64,000 nt of DNA from Steroidobacteraceae bacterium (GCA_041395505.1 JAWLAG010000001.1:2655559-2719558); one strand, 5' to 3'; positions 34,990 to 44,284 are shown, counted from the stretch's first letter. A program made the numbers and translations. Notes: a model not told the origin generated them from the letters alone.

Positions 34990-35805
34990 TCAACTGGAAC
35001 CTGCCAGTTGCTTGACGCCATCGAGCTCTTCCATGAACACGGGACTCTCGGGCAAGGTTGAACCGCCGTCAATGCAGATCGTCTGACCGGTGATGTAACG
35101 CGACTCGTCACTCGCCAGGAACCGCATCGCATAAGCAATGTCTTCCGGCATGCCCATGTACCCGAGCGGAATATATCGCGCCATCTGTTGCATACCGGCT
35201 TCGTCGGCCAACAGTTCCATGGCGGCAGTGCGGATGTATCCAGGTTCAATGCCATTGACCGTGATCTTGTCGCGCGCAAGTTCCAGGGCGAGCGTGCGGA
35301 TAAGCGCGTTGACGCCGCCTTTCGACGCGGCGTAATAGGCAGTACCAGGCATTGCAACGCGCGGCCCGGTCACCGACGAGGTGAACAGGATGCGGCCACC
35401 GCCCTGCCGACGCATGTGCGGTATGCAGGCTCTGCTCAGGCGAAACCCTGCCTTGAGATTGACCGAGAGCACGGTTTCAAGGTCACCTTCCGAGAACGAC
35501 TCGACCGGGCCGCCCAGGAATGACGCGGCGTTGTGCACCATGATGTCGATGCGGCCGAATTCACTCATCGTTTGCTCGACGACCTCGGCAGCGGATGGTT
35601 CATCGCCGATATCCACCGTGGCAAGCGCCGCCTTGCCTCCGGCTGCCCGGATCCTGCGCAATACATCTTCGCCGTGTTTGGCGGTACGCGTCGCGATGAG
35701 GACGCTGGCGCCGTCAGCCGCAAAGACTTCGGCAATGCCACGACCGATACCCTGCCCACCGCCAGTGACCAGGGCGACCTTGCCTGCCAGGCTACGCGAG
35801 GACAT
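34990..35805 (-). CDS. Short-chain dehydrogenase/reductase
   Basis: A 271-residue SDR oxidoreductase. The cofactor motif is TGGGQGIGRGI (14-24), the N-N-A region is HNAASFLG near 91, and the catalytic residues are S143/S144 and the YxxxK pair Y158/K162. It probably uses NAD(P) to oxidise an alcohol or reduce a carbonyl; R40 after beta-2 suggests NADP preference. It lies 8 bases downstream of the TonB receptor and 43 bases upstream of the class III PLP gene, so it likely processes the same imported substrate. Confidence 0.9.
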   Translation of the reverse strand: MSSRSLAGKVALVTGGGQGIGRGIAEVFAADGASVLIATRTAKHGEDVLRRIRAAGGKAALATVDIGDEPSAAEVVEQTMSEFGRIDIMVHNAASFLGGPVESFSEGDLETVLSVNLKAGFRLSRACIPHMRRQGGGRILFTSSVTGPRVAMPGTAYYAASKGGVNALIRTLALELARDKITVNGIEPGYIRTAAMELLADEAGMQQMARYIPLGYMGMPEDIAYAMRFLASDESRYITGQTICIDGGSTLPESPVFMEELDGVKQLAGSS

Positions 35806-35813
35806 CGCTGCGG

Positions 35814-38093
35814 CTACCTGAAGTTATAGCGTAGTTCGACACCGGCCCAGCGTGGCTGCGCATACGCCTGCTGGTTGAAACCGAAACTCGCCGTGAAATC
35901 GAAGGTGTAGCTGAGGTGCGCCTTGTCGGTGACGTTATGCACGAAAGCCGCAGCCTCCCAGCGATCATCCGCGGCGGTATAGCCGAGGCGAAGATTGCCG
36001 ATGGCATAGGCTCCCTGGCGGGACACCGGCACGTTCTGGATGTCGAAATATTGCGCACTCTGGTAATTGGCCCAGGCCTGGACGGACATGCGTCCCGTGC
36101 CCACCGGCCAGTTGTAACGCACCAGCGCGTTGGCCGACACTTCCGGCGAGGCCACCATCCGGCGTTCGCGCAACACACCCGCCGGACTTGGAATGTCCTT
36201 CGCCTTCGCATCGAGCAGGCTGAGGCCCAGGGACAGATCCCAGTGCTCGCTCGGCGAGGATTGCAGTTCGAGATCGACTCCCGAGACCTTCGCATCGGTA
36301 TTGAAGATGACCTGGTTGAGCAACTCGAAGCGGAAAGTCTGGAAGTCCTTGTAGTCATAGTAGTAGGCGGCACCGTTGAATCGCGTCGTACCGCCGGCGA
36401 AGGTCGACTTGAATCCCAGTTCGTAGCTGGTCAGTGTTTCCTCGCCATAGGGTATGGTCGCGACCGTGTTGCTTGCGAACAGGAACGTCTCGTCGAGGAA
36501 GCCGACATTGAAGCCGGCTGACTTCGTGCCGCGCGAGATCGAACCGTAGAGCAACAGGTCGTTGTGCGGCTTGTAGTCGAGCTCGATCTTGCCGCTCACG
36601 GAATCATCGCTGTGCTTGGCCAGGTCTCCTACCGTAGCGGGACTGAAGTCGAATGCGACATCGGTCGGCAGGCCAATGACATTGACGAAGAAGCCTGATG
36701 TGTCACGGTTGAGGTAATTGAGGTCTTTGGTGTCATGCGCGTAGCGCGCACCGGCGATGAATTTCCAGGCGTCGGCCAGCTGATATTCGACCTGCCCGAA
36801 CGCCGCGATCGAATCCGACTTCTGGGTGTAGTTGGCATCGAAAAAAACGAACCCGAGGTTGGTCAGATCCAGCGTGTAGTGGCCTTTGACCTTGTTGTCG
36901 AAGTAGTAAAGGCCCGCCAGCCAGTTGAGACTCTCGCTACCGCCCGCAAGACGCAGTTCCTGGGTGAAGGTATCCGTCTCGGCCTGAAAGGTCGGCAGCA
37001 ACAGCGGGAAAGGACCCGCGTCGGTGTCTTCGGACTGCAGGCGGTCGACATTCTGGTAGGCCGAAATGGAGGTCAGCGTGGAATCGCCCAGCTTCCAGTT
37101 CATGTTGAGCGACAAGCCGTTGGTCTTGACCTTCACCTTGCCGTTGCGGTCGAACTCACCCGAGTAGGGATCGCCATCCGTATCGACATAGCCGAAGCAG
37201 TCGGTGCCCGGCGGGCGATCCGTCGCGTCGACCGTGCCATCCAGATTGCAGTCGACGCCAACGCCTTGCTGGGTGGGGCCGAGCGCGACACTTTCGCCAT
37301 TGACGATATCCGTCGACTGATGCTGCCATGCACCGACCGTCGCGTCATTGTTCGAATAATAGGCGCTGACCAGCGCATCGAAATTCTCGGACTTCTCGAA
37401 CAGCAGCTGTCCGCGCGCGGCAATGGCGTCTGTCTCGTTGTAATCGGGTGCTCCGGGCACACGGTTCTTCGTCCAGCCGTCGTTCTTGTTGGTCGCGACT
37501 GACAGGCGACCGGAGACGCCATCGGTCAGTGCGCCGCCGACGGCCGCTTCGAGCTTGATCTGTCCGTACTGCCCGCCGGTCACGTTTACATAGCCATCGA
37601 ATTCCTGTGATGGCCGCTTGCTGATGAAATGCACCAGTCCGCCGGTGGTGTTGCGACCGAACAAGGTTCCTTGCGGACCGCGCAGGACTTCGACCCGTTC
37701 CATGTCGAACAATTGAAAACTCAAACCACCCATGGCGGGCCGGTACACTTCGTCAACGTAGACAGCGACCGGATTTTCGTTGGCGTCGGCGAAATCGTTG
37801 AGGCCCACGCCGCGAAGGAAGAAATTGATCTGACTCGATTCACCATTGGGTACGGTGTAGTTGAGCCCGGGCGTCATGGCGACGACATCGGTGGTATTGG
37901 TAAAGCCGAGTTCATGGATTTCGTTGCCCGTGAATGCAGTAACAGCAATGCCGACGTCCTGCAGGCGCTGTTCGCGCTTTTGGGCGGTGACGACCACTTC
38001 CTCGAGTCCACCGGTGGCTTGCTGTGCTTGCACCGCAACGGGCAGAACGGCAAGGGCCAGTATGAGTGCTATGCCTGGTGACTTGGCTTTCAT
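35814..38093 (-). CDS. TonB-dependent outer-membrane receptor
   Basis: The 759-residue receptor has a signal peptide (ALILALAVLPVAVQAQQ, cleavage near 24), TonB box GGLEEVVVTAQKREQ, plug (about 45-160; GIAVTAFTGNEIHELG, INFFLRGVGLNDFADANENPVAVYVDE, VEVLRGPQGTLFGRNTTGG) and barrel ending GVELRYNF plus R. The start has GGAGGGAGATCC immediately before the ATG. The plug style (LNDFADANENPVAVYVDEVY) is common among receptors of catabolic gene clusters in gammaproteobacteria and sphingomonads. It heads the operon TonB receptor-SDR-PLP enzyme-kinase. Confidence 0.94.
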   Translation of the reverse strand: MKAKSPGIALILALAVLPVAVQAQQATGGLEEVVVTAQKREQRLQDVGIAVTAFTGNEIHELGFTNTTDVVAMTPGLNYTVPNGESSQINFFLRGVGLNDFADANENPVAVYVDEVYRPAMGGLSFQLFDMERVEVLRGPQGTLFGRNTTGGLVHFISKRPSQEFDGYVNVTGGQYGQIKLEAAVGGALTDGVSGRLSVATNKNDGWTKNRVPGAPDYNETDAIAARGQLLFEKSENFDALVSAYYSNNDATVGAWQHQSTDIVNGESVALGPTQQGVGVDCNLDGTVDATDRPPGTDCFGYVDTDGDPYSGEFDRNGKVKVKTNGLSLNMNWKLGDSTLTSISAYQNVDRLQSEDTDAGPFPLLLPTFQAETDTFTQELRLAGGSESLNWLAGLYYFDNKVKGHYTLDLTNLGFVFFDANYTQKSDSIAAFGQVEYQLADAWKFIAGARYAHDTKDLNYLNRDTSGFFVNVIGLPTDVAFDFSPATVGDLAKHSDDSVSGKIELDYKPHNDLLLYGSISRGTKSAGFNVGFLDETFLFASNTVATIPYGEETLTSYELGFKSTFAGGTTRFNGAAYYYDYKDFQTFRFELLNQVIFNTDAKVSGVDLELQSSPSEHWDLSLGLSLLDAKAKDIPSPAGVLRERRMVASPEVSANALVRYNWPVGTGRMSVQAWANYQSAQYFDIQNVPVSRQGAYAIGNLRLGYTAADDRWEAAAFVHNVTDKAHLSYTFDFTASFGFNQQAYAQPRWAGVELRYNFR

Positions 38094-38241
38094 GGATCTC
38101 CCTCCGACCGTGGGTTCGGTGCTACAGGTTGTTTTGGTAATTTTCGGCTCGGCAGCGACGTTATTCTAGGCGGAAAATGCAGAGTAATTGTACTTGAGCG
38201 CACATAGTGGCTTTTGTGCAACAACGACCCTGGCGCGATTC

Positions 38242-39468
38242 TCAAGCCGCGGGCCTGACTCGTCCAACATGAACCGGCATCCCCTGTACGCCGCGAAATC
38301 GCGCGCGCGGCGCGCGCAGCGGGGGACCCGCATGGCGCAATTCCGGGCAGCGCGTAAGGAGCACGCTGAGCGCAATCTGGGCTTCCAGTCGCGCGAGCGC
38401 CATGCCAAGGCACATGTGCGGACCAGTGGCAAATGCCAGGTGCGGATTGGGGTCCCGGCGGATATCGAACGATTCCGGGTCGTGGAATCTCAGCGGATCG
38501 CGGTTCGCGGCGCCAATCACCAGCGTTACCTGGGCGCCTCGCGGTAATCTTGCGCCGCCGACGTCGACGTCCGAAGTAAGTTCCCGATTCCCGAGCTGAT
38601 TGGGACTTTGAAAACGCAGTATTTCCTCGATAGCTGACTTCATGAGCGAGGGCTCGGTCCGCAACTGCTGCAATTGCCCGGGACGGATCAGCAGTTCGTA
38701 GACACCGTTCGCGAGCAGATGCCCAGTCGTCTCGTGGCCGGCATTCAAAAGGAATATGCAGTTGTGCAGGAGCTCTTTCTCGCTGAGATCACCACGAGCA
38801 TGGCTCGCAAGCAGACTGCCGAGCAGGTCGCCGTCCCGAGGCGCGCCCACGACCTTTCGCCGGCTCACGAGCGAGCGTAGATAGTCAATGAATTCGCTCA
38901 CTGCGCGTTCCCCGGCGGAGCGGCCACCCGGACCGAGGTCGAACTCGAGCGCACCGAGGATGCACATCGACCAGTTGCGCAACGGCGCGCGCTCATCGAG
39001 CGGCACCGTCAACAGATCGCCGATGATCGCGAGCGGAATTGCACCTGCGTATTGCGTGACAAAATCGATGACCGGCTCGCCCCGCGCGGCAATGTCATCG
39101 AGCAGCGCGTTGACCAGGTGGCGCAATGAGTCTGCCATGGCGCGCACTGCCGCAGGCTTCAGTGCATCCGCCAGCAGCGCTCGGACACGCGTGTGGTAGG
39201 GCGGATCACAGAACACCAGGCTCGAGGTATGATGTTCATAGAGCAATCCATCGCCAAACAATGGTTTGAACAGCTTCTTCTTGTCGGAGCTTGCGGCGCT
39301 CTCGCGGTAAACCTGCGCGCAGTCGGCGTAGCGCGTGAGCAGATAGGAGCCGTCAGGCGACAGATGCACGGGCCTTGATTCGCGCAGCTGGCGATACCAG
39401 GGATAGGGATCGTCGTGAAAGCCAGCCGGAGGGTGGCGCAAATCGAATTGCGCAATGGACTCAGTCAT
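38242..39468 (-). CDS. Cytochrome P450
   Basis: A 408-residue soluble bacterial P450. Signature residues are AGHETTGH in the I helix (243-250), the ExxR motif EEILR (281-285) and the heme-thiolate loop FATGPHMCLG with C353. It needs external ferredoxin and reductase, which are not adjacent. Start ATG at 39468 overlaps the PhyH stop by 8 bases (ATGACTGA); an ATG ten codons earlier is possible. It is the last gene of the hpa-type operon, so a ring or side-chain hydroxylation of the aromatic substrate is the natural guess. Confidence 0.93.
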   Translation of the reverse strand: MTESIAQFDLRHPPAGFHDDPYPWYRQLRESRPVHLSPDGSYLLTRYADCAQVYRESAASSDKKKLFKPLFGDGLLYEHHTSSLVFCDPPYHTRVRALLADALKPAAVRAMADSLRHLVNALLDDIAARGEPVIDFVTQYAGAIPLAIIGDLLTVPLDERAPLRNWSMCILGALEFDLGPGGRSAGERAVSEFIDYLRSLVSRRKVVGAPRDGDLLGSLLASHARGDLSEKELLHNCIFLLNAGHETTGHLLANGVYELLIRPGQLQQLRTEPSLMKSAIEEILRFQSPNQLGNRELTSDVDVGGARLPRGAQVTLVIGAANRDPLRFHDPESFDIRRDPNPHLAFATGPHMCLGMALARLEAQIALSVLLTRCPELRHAGPPLRAPRARFRGVQGMPVHVGRVRPAA

Positions 39469-40303
39469 CGCGGCGCCAAACGCAAGGGAAATAGTCATCG
39501 TCGGCCGGTGCAGCGCCCGGGGCGAGTCTCACCTGTTCGTTCGTGACCGTCGGATCGGCGCCGGGATGCGGCATCCAGCGCGCGTCGTCGCCAAGCCAGC
39601 GTGTCGAGATCGCGGCGCGGCGCCGATCGGCGCTGCTGTTGCCACGGGCACTGTGCAATATCCACGCGGAAAAAATCACCGCATCGCCGCGTCGCATGTC
39701 CCAGCCAACGATGTCGTAGGATGCGCGATCGCCCTCGATGTCAGGCACCGGTTCCCCCTGGCCAGCGAGCGTCCAGGCCGCCGGGTGGTTCTTGCGCTCG
39801 CCGAATTGCCGTGGCATGTAGACCTTGCCGGTGCGATGCGAGCCGCGCACGAACTCCATCGCGCTGCCGGCAATGCTCGCATCGGTGAGCGCAACCCACA
39901 CCGAACAGACCTGCCGGCCCGAGAAGGGCCAATACGGCAGATCCTGATGCCAGGGCGTCACGGCCTTCGTGCCCGGTTCCTTGATCAGCAAATGATCGAA
40001 ATAGAAACGGACGGCGTCCGAGCCCATGGCCTGACCCGCAAGTTGAGCACAGGCCGAATTGAAGACAAAGTTTTGAACATCTTCGTCAGCGCGCCAAAGG
40101 TAGCGATCGGTGAACAGGCGGTCATGGCGCGCGCCGGGATTGCCGTCATTGGCCCAACGGCTTGGCGCGGCGAGCTGCCGCTGCACGACCCGGTCGATCG
40201 ACTGCAGATGCTGCTCATCGCAGGCGCCCGCCACGTGCACGACGCCGTCCTCCCGGAACCGGCGAATTTCCTCCCCACTGAGCTCACGATGGGCGATGAT
40301 CAG
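39461..40303 (-). CDS. Phytanoyl-CoA dioxygenase (PhyH) family Fe(II)/2-oxoglutarate oxygenase
   Basis: A protein of about 280 residues with the iron-binding H119-x-D121 motif (TPWHQDLPYWPF), a distal histidine in WILHSARGNSS and the 2-oxoglutarate arginine region in ISTRWLGDD. The N-terminal REDGVVHV pattern is typical of the family (FxxDGF/Y). No ATG, GTG or TTG is suitably placed: CTG at 40303 is the likely start because its bases overlap the thioesterase stop codon as CTGA, mirroring the ATGA couplings of the operon. It probably hydroxylates a pathway intermediate; the substrate is unknown. Confidence 0.82.
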   Translation of the reverse strand: MIIAHRELSGEEIRRFREDGVVHVAGACDEQHLQSIDRVVQRQLAAPSRWANDGNPGARHDRLFTDRYLWRADEDVQNFVFNSACAQLAGQAMGSDAVRFYFDHLLIKEPGTKAVTPWHQDLPYWPFSGRQVCSVWVALTDASIAGSAMEFVRGSHRTGKVYMPRQFGERKNHPAAWTLAGQGEPVPDIEGDRASYDIVGWDMRRGDAVIFSAWILHSARGNSSADRRRAAISTRWLGDDARWMPHPGADPTVTNEQVRLAPGAAPADDDYFPCVWRRDD

Positions 40304-40728
40304 GCACTCCCGGGCGCCGCGCCTAGCACATAGGTCGCTGTCGCGGATGCCAGCAATTTGCCGGTGCCACTCGAGGTGAGTTCGGCACGGCAGAATGCGA
40401 GCGTGCGCCCTGCCTGCAGCACCTCGGCCCTGATCAGCACGTCGCAGCCGATTGCGGGGCGGATGAAACTCGTCGCGAGGTCCACTGTACCCGGTGTGAT
40501 GCCTGCGCCGCGCGCGGCGACGACCGCCAGGACCATCGCCGTATCCGCGGCGGCCGCCAATGCCTGGCCGCACAACACCTGACCGACCCGGTCCAGTCGC
40601 GGCGCAGCCGGCAGGCGCATTTGAACGGAGCCGGCATCCGAGCCGGTTACGTGCAAGCCAAGGTCGATGACCCAGGGTGCGAAATTGTCGTGCAGAAATC
40701 GTGTCAATTGCTCCATGGACTCGCTCAT
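40300..40728 (-). CDS. Hot-dog thioesterase (PaaI/YdiI-like)
   Basis: A 142-residue hot-dog protein with VGQVLCGQALAAAADTAMVLAVV near 45-67 and GTVDLATSFIRPAIGCDVLIRAEVLQAGRTLAFCRAE near 80-115, as in medium-chain acyl-CoA or aryl-CoA thioesterases. Catalytic aspartate is in AAADTAM. The start ATG overlaps the ligB-like stop (ATGA) and its stop overlaps the PhyH CTG. It may hydrolyse an aryl-acyl-CoA; its presence in a meta-cleavage operon is unexpected because that pathway uses free acids. Confidence 0.82.
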   Translation of the reverse strand: MSESMEQLTRFLHDNFAPWVIDLGLHVTGSDAGSVQMRLPAAPRLDRVGQVLCGQALAAAADTAMVLAVVAARGAGITPGTVDLATSFIRPAIGCDVLIRAEVLQAGRTLAFCRAELTSSGTGKLLASATATYVLGAAPGSA

Positions 40729-41546
40729 GCGGCGTGCAGGATGGCAGCGGTGCAGCCCACTGCGAATATCGGAATCGGCGCGTAGAACAAGAGCTCCCCG
40801 CCGCTGTGTCGCGCGGCACCAGCCAATGCAACGAACGTCCTGATCTCGAAGCCACCCTGCCCGCCATCTCGATAGGTCTCGGCATCGGTGTACCCAACGA
40901 GTGCCTCACGATCGTTGCACAGCCAGCGCTCGAGAAATTGCCGATCCCAGGCTTCGTTGATCTTTCCCGAATCGGGGGTCGCCGGCCAATGGGAGATGCC
41001 GCCGGTTGCCAGTACAGCCAGCCGCTGCGGCATTGCATCGGCCGCACGCCGCAGCGCCGCGCCGAAAGCGTAGGCACGATGCAGTGGCGTCAACGGCGGA
41101 CCCTGGCAGTTGATGTTCGTTGGAATGACCGGCAGATCGTAATTCGGCGTCAGAAAGTGCAAGGGCACCATGATGCCGTGATCGAAGCGCCACTCCTGCG
41201 CATAGGCAACATCGACTTCATGCAGCAACCGCCCGATCAGGCGCTCCGACAAGGCCGCATCGCCAGGCACGCGGCGCCGCTTGATTCCGAGCCAGGCTTC
41301 ATCCTCGATGGGACCTTCATAGTGATCTGCCATGCCGACGCAGTACGCCGGCATGTTGTTCATGAAGAAATTGGCGAAGTGTTCTGCCGCAATGACCACG
41401 AGTGCATCGGGCCGCGATTGATCGAGGCGGTCCCGCAATTGGGCCAGGCTGGCGTAGAACGAGTCGCGCAACTGCGGATCGGCACGTTCAGCACGGCCGG
41501 TGATGCCCGGCGCATGGCTGACCGCAGCGGCGAACACCAACGGCAC
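40725..41546 (-). CDS. LigB-type extradiol ring-cleavage dioxygenase, large (beta) subunit
   Basis: A 273-residue class III extradiol dioxygenase subunit. Metal-site regions include AAAVSHAPGITG (H11), VVIAAEHFANFF and ILATGGISHWPA-like segment (VLATGGISHWP). It cleaves a catecholic ring next to the hydroxyls using Fe(II) and oxygen. It starts at a GTG that shares its first base with the ligA-like stop codon, so the two subunits are translationally coupled. Because hpaE, hpaF and hpaR are in the same operon, homoprotocatechuate (3,4-dihydroxyphenylacetate) is the likely substrate; protocatechuate or a related catechol remain possible. Confidence 0.88.
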   Translation of the reverse strand: MPLVFAAAVSHAPGITGRAERADPQLRDSFYASLAQLRDRLDQSRPDALVVIAAEHFANFFMNNMPAYCVGMADHYEGPIEDEAWLGIKRRRVPGDAALSERLIGRLLHEVDVAYAQEWRFDHGIMVPLHFLTPNYDLPVIPTNINCQGPPLTPLHRAYAFGAALRRAADAMPQRLAVLATGGISHWPATPDSGKINEAWDRQFLERWLCNDREALVGYTDAETYRDGGQGGFEIRTFVALAGAARHSGGELLFYAPIPIFAVGCTAAILHAA

Positions 41547-41860
41547 TACACCGCCCCCTTGCCGTCAGTCATGGCATAAAGGCCTGCGCGCACGGGACCG
41601 TGTTGCGCGATGCCCTCGCGCATTGCCCGAATGTAGCTGTCCCAGGTCATGCCCAGGAGCGCCGCATAGTGCATGAGGATCTGACCGTTCACGCCCATGA
41701 CATAGAGGAGGCCGATATCGCCGTTCTCGATGGCCTGTCGCTCGTCCTTGTCGAACTCGTAGTCATCGAGCATTGCATCGCGATCAACCGCGAAGCGCTG
41801 ACGGACCTGCGGGTCGCGATTGAGCTGATACAGGAGTTTCTGAACCTGGTACAGACTCAT
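41546..41860 (-). CDS. LigA-type extradiol dioxygenase small (alpha) subunit
   Basis: A 104-residue all-helical protein of the LigA family: SLYQVQKLLYQLNRDPQVRQRF, YEFDKDERQAIENGDIGLLYVMGV and GMTWDSYIRAMRE. In protocatechuate 4,5-dioxygenase the alpha subunit caps the LigB active site. Single-chain HpaD enzymes lack it, so a separate LigA partner in an hpa-type operon is notable. ATG shares one base with the hpaE stop (TGATG), and the stop shares one base with the ligB-like start. Confidence 0.88.
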   Translation of the reverse strand: MSLYQVQKLLYQLNRDPQVRQRFAVDRDAMLDDYEFDKDERQAIENGDIGLLYVMGVNGQILMHYAALLGMTWDSYIRAMREGIAQHGPVRAGLYAMTDGKGAV

Positions 41861-43386
41861 CAGCCTGTCTTGCCAAGAGTTGGTATCTGGTGCGTACCCA
41901 GGGCGATACAGACGTTCTTGGTCTCCATGTAGAACTCGAAACTATAGTCCCCGCCATCGCGACCGATGCCGCTCGCCTTCATGCCACCGAAAGGTGTTGG
42001 CAAGTGACGGTTGTTCTCGGAATTGACCCACACCATGCCCGCATCCAGCGCCTGCGCAATGCGCAGCGATCGTCCGACGTCCCGGGTCCACAGGTAAGCG
42101 GCAAGGCCATAGCGCGTATCGTTCGCGATGCGAAGCGCATCGTTCTCATCCGCAAACGGTATCGCCGTGAGCACCGGGCCAAAAATCTCCTCCTGCGCGA
42201 TGCGCATGGAGTTGTTGGCATCGACGAACAGGGTTGGTTGTACGAAATTGCCACCCGCTTGCGGGTAATGGCGTGCACCCCCGACGAGGACCCTGGCGCC
42301 TTCGGCACGCGCCAGGTCGGCGTAACCCAGGACCTTGGCCAGATGGCGCGGATGTATCAACGGTCCGATTTCGGTGGCAGGATCGAGCGGATGTCCCACG
42401 CGGAGCCTGCGCACGCGCTCGGCCAACCGCGCCGTGAATTGCGGGTAGATGGTTTTTTCGATGAGCACCCGGCTCGAGGACGTGCAGCGCTCGCCATTGA
42501 GGCTGTAGATCATGAAGATGACCGCATCGAGTGCGCGATCGAGGTCGGCGTCGGCAAAAACGATGACCGGATTCTTGCCGCCCAATTCGAAATGCACTCG
42601 CTTGAGCGTAGCTGCACCCTGCGCCATGATGTGACTGCCGGTCGATGATTCACCGACGAATGCAACCGCCTTGATCAAGGGGTGCTCGGTCACGGCCTTG
42701 CCGGCGCCCTCGCCGATGCCCTGTACGGTATTGAGCACGCCGGCCGGCAGACCGCAATCGTGACAGATTTCCGCGAGCAACAATGCGGTGAGCGGGCTCC
42801 ACTCGGCGGGCTTGTGCACCACCGTGCAACCGGCCGCCAGTGCCGGCGCGATCTTCCACGTCGAGAGCATGAACGGGGTATTCCATGGCGTGATCACACC
42901 CACGGGGCCGATTGGCTGGCGCAGCGAATAGTTGAGATGCTCGGCAGCGGGATGCGACTCACCGGCATTGGCAAGCGGTGCCCGGTCGGCAAAGAAACGA
43001 AAGTTCTCGGCACCGCGCGCTGCTGCCTTGCTCATGAAGCGCAGTGCCTGCCCCGTATCCATCGACTCGACGATCGCAATCTCCTCGGCCCGCTCCTCGA
43101 TCCGGTCAGCAATCTTGTGCAGGAGCGCGCGGCGGCGCTCGCCGGACCAGGCGCGCCACGCAGCGAATGCGTCATCGGCCGCGCGGGCAGCCAGGTCGAC
43201 ATCGATGGCCTCCGCTTGGGCGACCTTCGCCAGCAATCGCCCGTCGACGGGCGAGGTATTGTCGAACACGGCGGCATTCGCGCTGTCGCGATGCGCGCCA
43301 TTGATGAAATGCCTGACGGCTGCGGATTCGTAGCGCTGCAGATAGGCTGCTGCGCGGTCCAGGTTCGCCTCGTGTCGTTCGCTCAT
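41860..43386 (-). CDS. hpaE: 5-carboxymethyl-2-hydroxymuconate semialdehyde dehydrogenase
   Basis: A 508-residue NAD-dependent aldehyde dehydrogenase of the HpaE/BetB group, which oxidises the ring-cleavage aldehyde of homoprotocatechuate. General base E267 (VHFELGGKNP) and nucleophile C301 (LNGERCTSSSRV) are present; ITPWNTPFMLSTWKIAPALAAG at about 165-186 is typical. Its ATG (43386) shares a base with the hpaR stop (TGATG). The longer in-frame upstream extension overlaps hpaR and is not used. Confidence 0.93.
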   Translation of the reverse strand: MSERHEANLDRAAAYLQRYESAAVRHFINGAHRDSANAAVFDNTSPVDGRLLAKVAQAEAIDVDLAARAADDAFAAWRAWSGERRRALLHKIADRIEERAEEIAIVESMDTGQALRFMSKAAARGAENFRFFADRAPLANAGESHPAAEHLNYSLRQPIGPVGVITPWNTPFMLSTWKIAPALAAGCTVVHKPAEWSPLTALLLAEICHDCGLPAGVLNTVQGIGEGAGKAVTEHPLIKAVAFVGESSTGSHIMAQGAATLKRVHFELGGKNPVIVFADADLDRALDAVIFMIYSLNGERCTSSSRVLIEKTIYPQFTARLAERVRRLRVGHPLDPATEIGPLIHPRHLAKVLGYADLARAEGARVLVGGARHYPQAGGNFVQPTLFVDANNSMRIAQEEIFGPVLTAIPFADENDALRIANDTRYGLAAYLWTRDVGRSLRIAQALDAGMVWVNSENNRHLPTPFGGMKASGIGRDGGDYSFEFYMETKNVCIALGTHQIPTLGKTG

Positions 43387-43868
43387 CAGGGCTGGGCTCC
43401 GGGGCGCGATCTGCGCCGGCTGTCGCGATGGTTGGCCGTGGGCGCGCCCAAGGCAACGAACTCCTTCAGCAAGGCATAGAGCGAGTGCAGATGCTCTGGC
43501 GGCAGACGGTCGCGCATCAACTGGTACTGGCGTTCGCTCTCGGGCCCGATGCAGGCGAGGAGCTTGCGACCACGCTCGCTCAGGCTGACATGCCGCTGGC
43601 GCTGATCGCCCTGCTTGCGCGAGCGAATGAGCTTGGCTGCAGTCATCGCCCGCAGGATCCGGGTCATGCTGGGTGGCAGGATCAGACAGCTCGCGGCGAG
43701 TTGCGCAGCGGTCATCGAGCGCGACTCGTTCAGTGCCCTGAGCACACGCCACTGCTGTTCGGTGAGGCCGTGGCGATACAGGCTCGGACGGAAGTAGTCC
43801 ATGGCTGTTTCGCGGGCGCGCAACAACAGCATGGGGAGCGAATCATTGAAACTTCGGATTCGGGCCAT
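43386..43868 (-). CDS. hpaR: MarR-family regulator of homoprotocatechuate degradation
   Basis: A 160-residue MarR-type winged-helix protein (helix-turn-helix about 52-95: MTAAQLAASCLILPPSMTRILRAM, wing RKQGDQRQRHVSL). The phrases RARETAMDYFRPSLYRHGLTEQQWRVLRAL match the HpaR/HpcR subgroup, which represses homoprotocatechuate genes and is released by the aromatic acid. It is embedded in the operon between hpaF and hpaE, with overlaps on both sides, and probably binds the palindrome at 44285-44302. Confidence 0.9.
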   Translation of the reverse strand: MARIRSFNDSLPMLLLRARETAMDYFRPSLYRHGLTEQQWRVLRALNESRSMTAAQLAASCLILPPSMTRILRAMTAAKLIRSRKQGDQRQRHVSLSERGRKLLACIGPESERQYQLMRDRLPPEHLHSLYALLKEFVALGAPTANHRDSRRRSRPGAQP

Positions 43869-44265
43869 CGTCGCCGGTTTTCTTCGCAGCCAGCCGCTCG
43901 TGCAGGTTATTGCGCCTGAGGCTGAAATCGGAGTCTATCTCGTGCAACTCGAAGGAGATTGCAAGAGGACGATCGCCGCATGCAGCTGAAAGATGATCGC
44001 AGATTGCAGCGAACAACTGCCGACCCACCTGCTGGCGCAACTCCGTCGAGCGCCCCTGGCCGATATGCGCATCGACATGTACGAAGGCGTTTCGCGGATC
44101 ACCGTCGGCGACGATGTAGTGGTCGCGCTTCTTCGCCCGTACGCGTATGGCCGCCAGCGCGAATATGCCTGTACTGAGGGCCGCGCGGTGCAGTTGCTGC
44201 AGTAGCTCATCGAGCTTCATCTCGTTGTGGATATTGGCGGAGTATTCGACGATGAAATGCGGCAT
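43843..44265 (-). CDS. hpaF: 5-carboxymethyl-2-hydroxymuconate delta-isomerase
   Basis: A 140-residue tautomerase-superfamily protein, isomerising the muconate in homoprotocatechuate breakdown. The catalytic N-terminal proline P2 is present (MPHFIVEYSANI), followed by the family pattern LHRAALSTGIF and AFVHVDAHIGQGRS. The C-terminus (ELHEIDSDFSLRRNNLHERL) is typical of CHMI. It is the first gene of the minus-strand operon and overlaps hpaR by 26 bases. Confidence 0.93.
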   Translation of the reverse strand: MPHFIVEYSANIHNEMKLDELLQQLHRAALSTGIFALAAIRVRAKKRDHYIVADGDPRNAFVHVDAHIGQGRSTELRQQVGRQLFAAICDHLSAACGDRPLAISFELHEIDSDFSLRRNNLHERLAAKKTGDDGPNPKFQ

Positions 44266-44284
44266 GGGCTCGGCTTGACGCAGT

